From Nocardioides kongjuensis (lineage in GTDB: Bacteria; Actinomycetota; Actinomycetes; Propionibacteriales; Nocardioidaceae), in NCBI RefSeq assembly GCF_013409625.1, contig NZ_JACCBF010000001.1, positions 2,607,001 through 2,671,000 on the forward strand: a DNA stretch of 64,000 nucleotides. Direction: 5' to 3'. Within the stretch, counting starts at the first letter, position 1. The number at the start of each line of letters is the position of its first letter. The notes beneath the pieces are model-generated. The model had not been told where the DNA came from and searched no databases. It saw only the letters and a list, made by a program, of their open reading frames with translations. Both the position numbers and the translations under genes were made by a program. Below, piece by piece: positions 60,306 through 64,000 of the stretch.

Positions 60306-61766
60306 TCATCGGCCGGTGGCCGCGTCGGTGGCGAGGTGGTCGTCGAAGCGCTCGAGGTCGCTCGACAGGGCGTCGTAGACCGACGGCCGGGAGCTGCGCA
60401 GGTACACCGCGTAGCCGATGCCGCCGACGAGGGCCGCCACGAGCAGCCACGGCAGCGAGTTGACCGCCTTGGAGTCGGAGCCGGCGACGATCTCGAAGTG
60501 CTTGAAGGCGAGCACGACGGCGAAGCACAGGCCGATGAAGCCCAGGGCGGGCGCGACCAGCGTGGAGCCGATCCGCGGGTCGTTCTTGCGGCGGAAGTGG
60601 ACCACGATCGACAGGGCGGCCAGCGCCTGCAGCACCAGGATCGCCAGGGTGCCGAAGCCGAGCATGCTCGGGACCACGGTCAGGATCGGGTCGGCGCCGG
60701 CGACCGCGAAGGCCACCGCCACGGCGACCGCGAAGGCGGCCTGGACCGTGCTGGCGACGTACGGCGCACCGCTCGGGCCGGTCTTCGAGAGCACCTGCGG
60801 GAGGATCCGCGCCCGGCCGAGCGAGAAGATGTAGCGGCTCGAGGAGTTGTGGAAGGCGAGCATCGCGGCGAACAGGCTGACCAGCAGCAGCCAGTTCATG
60901 ACGTCGGTCAGGAAGCCGCCGATGTAGGTGTCGGCGAGGCTGAAGACGAGGTCACCGGTGGGCAGGTGGGCGATCGCGGTGTCCTGGGCCTGCGCGACGC
61001 CGGTGGCGCTGACGACGGCCAAGGTGGTGACGCCGAGGATCACGCCGATCAGGGTGATCGCGACGTACGTCGCCCGCGGGACCGTCTTGAGCGGGTTCTT
61101 CGCCTCCTCGCTGAACAGCGAGGTGGCCTCGAAGCCGAGGAAGCCGGTGGCCGCGAGCAGCAGGCCGATCGAGAGCGAGCCGGAGGTGATCGAGTCGGCG
61201 GAGAACGCCGAGAACGAGTAGCCGTCCTTGAACAGCACCGCGACGTCGAAGATGACCAGGATCGAGGTCTCCAGGACCAGCGAGACGCCGAGGATCTTGG
61301 AGCTGAAGTCCACGCCGCGCAGCGCCATCAGGTAGCAGACCGCGATCGAGGCCAGGCCCCAGAACAGCCAGGGCATGTCGAGGCCGGTCTTGTCGGCGAT
61401 CACGATCTTCATGAAGAAGCCGCTGGTGCCGATCGTGCCGACGACGAAGAAGTTGTAGCCGAGCATCGCGATGAAGCCGGCGGCGAGGCCCGCGGGGCGC
61501 CCGAGGCCCTTGACGACGAAGGCGTAGAAGCCGCCCGCGTTGACCAGCTCGCTCGACATCTTGCCGTAGCCGATCGCGAAGAGCAGGAGGACGACGGCGA
61601 CGGCGAAGAACGCGAACGGCGTCCCCCCACCGTTGCCCAGGGCGATCGCCAGGGAGGCGACGACCACCATTCCGGTCAGCGGTGCGACCGCCGCCAGGAC
61701 CAGGAACACGATCGCCCCGACGCCGAGCGCATTCTTGCGGAGTGTGGTGTTGACGGTGTCCGACAT
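60306..61766 (-). CDS. APC-family amino acid/amine permease
   Basis: A 486-residue secondary transporter with about 12 transmembrane segments, starting at ATG 61766 (AAGGAG eight bases upstream). First helix GAIVFLVLAAVAPLTGMVV, then GFYAFVVKGLGRPAGLAAGF and GFLGFEATSLFSEEAKNPLK, which are typical APC segments. It lies 34 bases upstream of the GS-like ligase in one operon, so it likely imports the amine that is gamma-glutamylated. The start region faces two operator-like sites shared with the MarR gene. It is different from the permease at 1-1355. Confidence 0.92.
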   Translation of the reverse strand: MSDTVNTTLRKNALGVGAIVFLVLAAVAPLTGMVVVASLAIALGNGGGTPFAFFAVAVVLLLFAIGYGKMSSELVNAGGFYAFVVKGLGRPAGLAAGFIAMLGYNFFVVGTIGTSGFFMKIVIADKTGLDMPWLFWGLASIAVCYLMALRGVDFSSKILGVSLVLETSILVIFDVAVLFKDGYSFSAFSADSITSGSLSIGLLLAATGFLGFEATSLFSEEAKNPLKTVPRATYVAITLIGVILGVTTLAVVSATGVAQAQDTAIAHLPTGDLVFSLADTYIGGFLTDVMNWLLLVSLFAAMLAFHNSSSRYIFSLGRARILPQVLSKTGPSGAPYVASTVQAAFAVAVAVAFAVAGADPILTVVPSMLGFGTLAILVLQALAALSIVVHFRRKNDPRIGSTLVAPALGFIGLCFAVVLAFKHFEIVAGSDSKAVNSLPWLLVAALVGGIGYAVYLRSSRPSVYDALSSDLERFDDHLATDAATGR

Positions 61767-61827
61767 CGGGACTCCTTCGCTGTACGCGCGGCCGGGGCCG
61801 GCGGTGACCGGCACCCTTTCGCCGGAT

Positions 61828-61843
61828 CGTTCGGATCCGTACG
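61828..61843. promoter_or_regulatory. MarR operator-like site between permease and MarR gene
   Basis: CGTTCGGATCCGTACG, identical over 16 bases to the site at 55332-55347, with the same TCG and ATAGCC flanks. Centre GGATCC. It sits in the 130-base divergent gap, so the regulator probably controls both genes, including its own. Confidence 0.78.
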
Positions 61844-61896
61844 ATAGCCGCTATGTGACCCAGGGCACCAGACCCCCGGAGGAGGTTTTCCGAAGA

Positions 61897-62460
61897 ATGT
61901 TTGCTCCCAAACGACCTCGGTCGACCGAGGTCATGGATACGCTGACCCGCATGCCGGACCGCCACACGCTCGAGGAGACCGAGCGCGCGATGAAGGACCA
62001 CGTGGGAGCACTCCCCCTGGACTTCGCCGCCGCGAACGCCCTGTCGAACCTGTTCCGCGCCGCCAACGCGGTGCGCAGCGAGCTGACCAACCGGGTGCTG
62101 CGCCAGCACGACATGACCTGGACCGGGTTCGTCGTGCTCTGGGTCGTGTGGATCTGGGACGGCATGGAGACCCGCCACGTCGCCGAGTCGGCCGACATCT
62201 CCAAGGCGACCCTGACCGGCGTCGTGAAGACCCTCGAGGCGCGCGGGCTGATCGCGCGCGAGGGAGACGACAACGACCGGCGCCTGGTCCGCCTGCGCCT
62301 GACCCCCGAGGGGGTCAGCCTGATGGAACAGCTCTACCCCGAGTTCAACGCGGTCGAGTCGGAGATCATCAGCCAGCTCTCCGAGCGCAAGGTCACCACC
62401 TTCACCAAGACCCTGCGCGACGTCGTCAACGCCGTCGAGGGACCCGAGCCCGTCGAGTAG
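61897..62460 (+). CDS. MarR family transcriptional regulator
   Basis: A 187-residue winged-helix regulator. ATG 61897 has GGAGGAGG 11 bases upstream; ATG 61933 is an in-frame alternative with a poor site. The wing region is visible: FVVLWVVWIWDGMETRHVAE, then SKATLTGVVKTLEARGLIAR and DRRLVRLRLTPEG. The divergent position to the permease-GS operon and the identical operator at the P450/ring-cleavage promoter 6 kb away suggest it is the local regulator of both. Its last codons (PVE, TAG) lie in the shortened dispersed repeat. Ligand unknown, probably an aromatic amine or its gamma-glutamyl form. Confidence 0.88.
   Translation: MFAPKRPRSTEVMDTLTRMPDRHTLEETERAMKDHVGALPLDFAAANALSNLFRAANAVRSELTNRVLRQHDMTWTGFVVLWVVWIWDGMETRHVAESADISKATLTGVVKTLEARGLIAREGDDNDRRLVRLRLTPEGVSLMEQLYPEFNAVESEIISQLSERKVTTFTKTLRDVVNAVEGPEPVE
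61898..61913. promoter_or_regulatory. possible second MarR operator (weaker)
   Basis: TGTTTGCTCCCAAACG, 12 of 16 positions identical to the site at 55403. It overlaps the preferred start codon of the MarR gene, so it is either an autorepression site or evidence that translation begins at ATG 61933. Confidence 0.45.
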
Positions 62461-62501
62461 GAGCGAGGGCCGGAACGCCCAGGGACCGGGGCTACTCGAC
62501 G
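62451..62501. repeat. dispersed palindromic element, shortened copy
   Basis: CGTCGAGTAG at 62451-62460 against CTACTCGACG at 62492-62501, the same outer arms as 56785-56877 with a 31-base interior. The left arm contains the TAG of the MarR gene, and the right arm contains the complement of the TAG of the convergent PuuD-like gene, so both proteins end in Val-Glu from repeat sequence. Confidence 0.78.
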
Positions 62502-63223
62502 AGCTCGAGGCGCGCGCGGTCCCGGGAGGCGTCGACGAGTGCGCGGAACAGCCCGGCCTGGGCCGGGTCGGTCGCCGCGGTGTCCTCGGGGTGCCACTGC
62601 ACGCCGAGGTACCAGCCCTGCGCGCCGGCGAGCTCGACGGCCTCGATGACGCCGTCGGCCGACTCGGCGACGGCCCGCAGGCCCTCACCCGGCCGCCCGA
62701 TGCCCTGGTGGTGGTAGCACGAGATGCTCGGCGCCGTACCGACGATGCCGGCGAGCACCGAGTCGGGCTCCACGGCGATCTCGTGGACGACGTGACGGTG
62801 GGTCCGCTCTCCGAGGTCCTGGATCAGGTCGCCGCCCAGGGCCACGTTGACCACCTGGTTGCCGCGGCAGATGGCGAGCAGCGGCAGACCGGCAGCCAGG
62901 GCATGGCGGGCGACCGCGAGGTCGAAGGCGTCCTGCTCCTCGTCGACGTCGTACTCCGTCGCGTGCGCCTCCTGGCCCGCCCACCGGGCGGCCAGGTCGC
63001 CGCCACCGGGCAGCAGCACGCCGTCGGCGTACCACAGCCGGGCGGCGACCTCGGCGTCGTCGACCTCGGCCCCCGGGGCGACCGGGTGCACGACGAGCGG
63101 CTCGCCGCCGGCGGCGTACACGGCCTCGACGAGGGCCCGGGCGGTCACGTCGGCGCGGTAGCGCAGCGCCGACGCGGACTCGGAGAACCGCGCCGGGATG
63201 GCGATCAGCGGGCGGCGGCTCAC
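62492..63223 (-). CDS. gamma-glutamyl-gamma-aminobutyrate hydrolase family (PuuD-like, peptidase C26)
   Basis: A 243-residue class I amidotransferase-fold hydrolase from GTG 63223. The nucleophile Cys is in AICRGNQVVN near residue 110 and the His-Glu pair is in VQWHPEDT. DGVLLPGGGDLAARW and ISCYHHQGIGRPG are family landmarks. It hydrolyses a gamma-glutamyl amide to release glutamate, and pairs with the GS-like ligase as in the Puu pathway or in aniline degradation (TdnT-like). It overlaps the amidase stop by four bases, so both are one operon. The substrate is probably a gamma-glutamylated amine. Confidence 0.9.
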   Translation of the reverse strand: MSRRPLIAIPARFSESASALRYRADVTARALVEAVYAAGGEPLVVHPVAPGAEVDDAEVAARLWYADGVLLPGGGDLAARWAGQEAHATEYDVDEEQDAFDLAVARHALAAGLPLLAICRGNQVVNVALGGDLIQDLGERTHRHVVHEIAVEPDSVLAGIVGTAPSISCYHHQGIGRPGEGLRAVAESADGVIEAVELAGAQGWYLGVQWHPEDTAATDPAQAGLFRALVDASRDRARLELVE

Positions 63224-64000
63224 GGCGCCACCAGCGAGGGCAGGCGGTCCTCGACGAAGCGCGTCTCGCGCTCCCAGGCGGCGGCGAGCTCGATGACGCC
63301 CGCGTCGTCGTGGTTGCGACCGATGACCTGCAGGCCGATCGGGAGCCCGGAGGAGCCGAAGCCCGCCGGCATGGCCAGCGTCGGGGCGCCCAGCAGCGTG
63401 CCGATCGCGGTGACCTCCATCCAGCGGTGGTAGCTGGACATCGGGACGCCGTTGATCTCCGCGGGCCAGTGGACCTCGTTGCCGGCGCTGTCGAGGTTGT
63501 CGAAGGGCATCACCTGGGCGGTCGGCAGCAGGACGAAGTCGTACTTCTCGAACAGCAGCCGGAAGGACTGGTAGAGCGCCGTTCGCTTGACCGACATGTT
63601 CCACGCCTGCTGCGCCGTGATCGGGCCCGAGCCGTCGATGCCGTTGAGCATCCCCTCGACCTCGTACAGCGTCTCCGGCTTGAGGTAGGGCTTCCAGGCG
63701 GGGTTGTTGTAGACAGGGAAGTTGAGGTTGCCGCTGATCCAGTGCCGGAACACGAGCCAGGTCGGCCACAGGTCGGCGTTGGTGAAGGTGCCACCCGCCT
63801 GGTTGAGGTTGTCGATCCTGTCGACGGTCGCGCCGAGGGCGCGCATCTTGTCGATGGCGGCGCCGGTGACCTCGAGGACCTCGGGCTGGGTCGGCAGGTA
63901 GCCGCCGAGGTCGGCCATCCAGGCGATCTTCTTGCCGCGCAGCGAGGTCCGTCGGACCTTGGTGAACACCTCCGGGTCCTCCTCGATCGTCAGCGGCACG
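63220..64000 (-). CDS. amidase signature family protein (5' end outside window)
   Basis: C-terminal about 260 residues of an amidase-signature hydrolase (GatA-like); the start is beyond the window. The catalytic Ser-Ser-Lys region is not in view, but the C-terminal family segment is: EVTAIGTLLGAPTLAMPAGFGSSGLPIGLQVIG. It overlaps the PuuD-like gene start by four bases, so it belongs to the same transcript. In this setting it may hydrolyse an amide precursor of the amine substrate. Substrate not determinable from the piece seen. The ORF's first ATG at the window edge is internal. Confidence 0.85.
   Translation of the reverse strand, partial: VPLTIEEDPEVFTKVRRTSLRGKKIAWMADLGGYLPTQPEVLEVTGAAIDKMRALGATVDRIDNLNQAGGTFTNADLWPTWLVFRHWISGNLNFPVYNNPAWKPYLKPETLYEVEGMLNGIDGSGPITAQQAWNMSVKRTALYQSFRLLFEKYDFVLLPTAQVMPFDNLDSAGNEVHWPAEINGVPMSSYHRWMEVTAIGTLLGAPTLAMPAGFGSSGLPIGLQVIGRNHDDAGVIELAAAWERETRFVEDRLPSLVAP

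Overview
The window is a high-GC chromosomal segment of an actinobacterium. The most likely source is Nocardioides or a close relative (Nocardioidaceae). This is inferred from the prfB-ftsE-ftsX-smpB-ssrA neighbourhood, a tmRNA tag ending in ALAA, an actinobacterial-type tad pilus cluster, frequent GTG starts, and dispersed GTCGAGTAG/CTACTCGAC hairpins. No plasmid or phage backbone is visible.

Layout. 1-3.4 kb: an amino-acid permease (cut by the window edge) and a secreted 5'-nucleotidase. 3.4-13.3 kb: the trans-translation and division block (ssrA, smpB, an EnvC-like M23 protein, ftsX, ftsE, prfB), interleaved with a secreted trypsin-like protease, an amidohydrolase, a DUF3558-like exported protein and a secreted zinc metalloprotease. 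13.5-26 kb: surface and export proteins, namely two tandem Ig-repeat proteins, a lipoprotein, a two-gene unit resembling type VII secretion substrates, and a third Ig-like repeat protein with a cysteine-bracketed coiled coil.

26-38.4 kb: a tad pilus cluster (tadA, tadB, tadC, a 49-residue membrane peptide, two TadE-like proteins and one TadG-like protein). Its tadA ATPase gene is cut in two by a 7.8-kb element of visibly lower GC. The element has perfect 13-bp terminal inverted repeats and a Tn554-like trio (tnpA, tnpB, tnpC). Its cargo is an endonuclease VII-type nuclease, an Mrr-type nuclease, an unknown protein and an unknown secreted protein. The flanks suggest precise excision would restore tadA.

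38.5-47.3 kb: a fatty-acyl-CoA-type operon (acyl-CoA dehydrogenase, phosphotransferase-like protein, SDR) divergent from a TetR regulator with a palindromic operator. It is followed by an AsnC/Lrp-type regulator divergent from M20 amidohydrolase, DUF3100 membrane protein and L-serine dehydratase.

47.3-64 kb: a catabolic supercluster. An eight-gene minus-strand operon encodes an acetoacetate-decarboxylase-like protein, a semialdehyde dehydrogenase, a class III extradiol dioxygenase, an FAH-family protein, a luciferase-like oxidoreductase, a glutamine amidotransferase-like protein, an SDR and a second aldehyde dehydrogenase. It diverges from a cytochrome P450. A second minus-strand unit encodes an APC permease, a glutamine-synthetase-like ligase, a ferredoxin-reductase and a Rieske-oxygenase homologue that has lost most of its iron-sulfur ligands. 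It diverges from a MarR regulator, which is followed by a convergent gamma-glutamyl hydrolase (PuuD-like) and amidase. Identical operator-like sequences (CGTTCGGATCCGTACG) lie at both divergent promoters. The simplest reading is one MarR regulon for uptake, gamma-glutamylation, oxidation and meta-ring-cleavage of an aromatic amine; the substrate is unknown.

No stretch over 300 bases is without a gene or RNA. The largest gaps (1356-1605, 11942-12141, 13255-13471) are about 200-250 bases.
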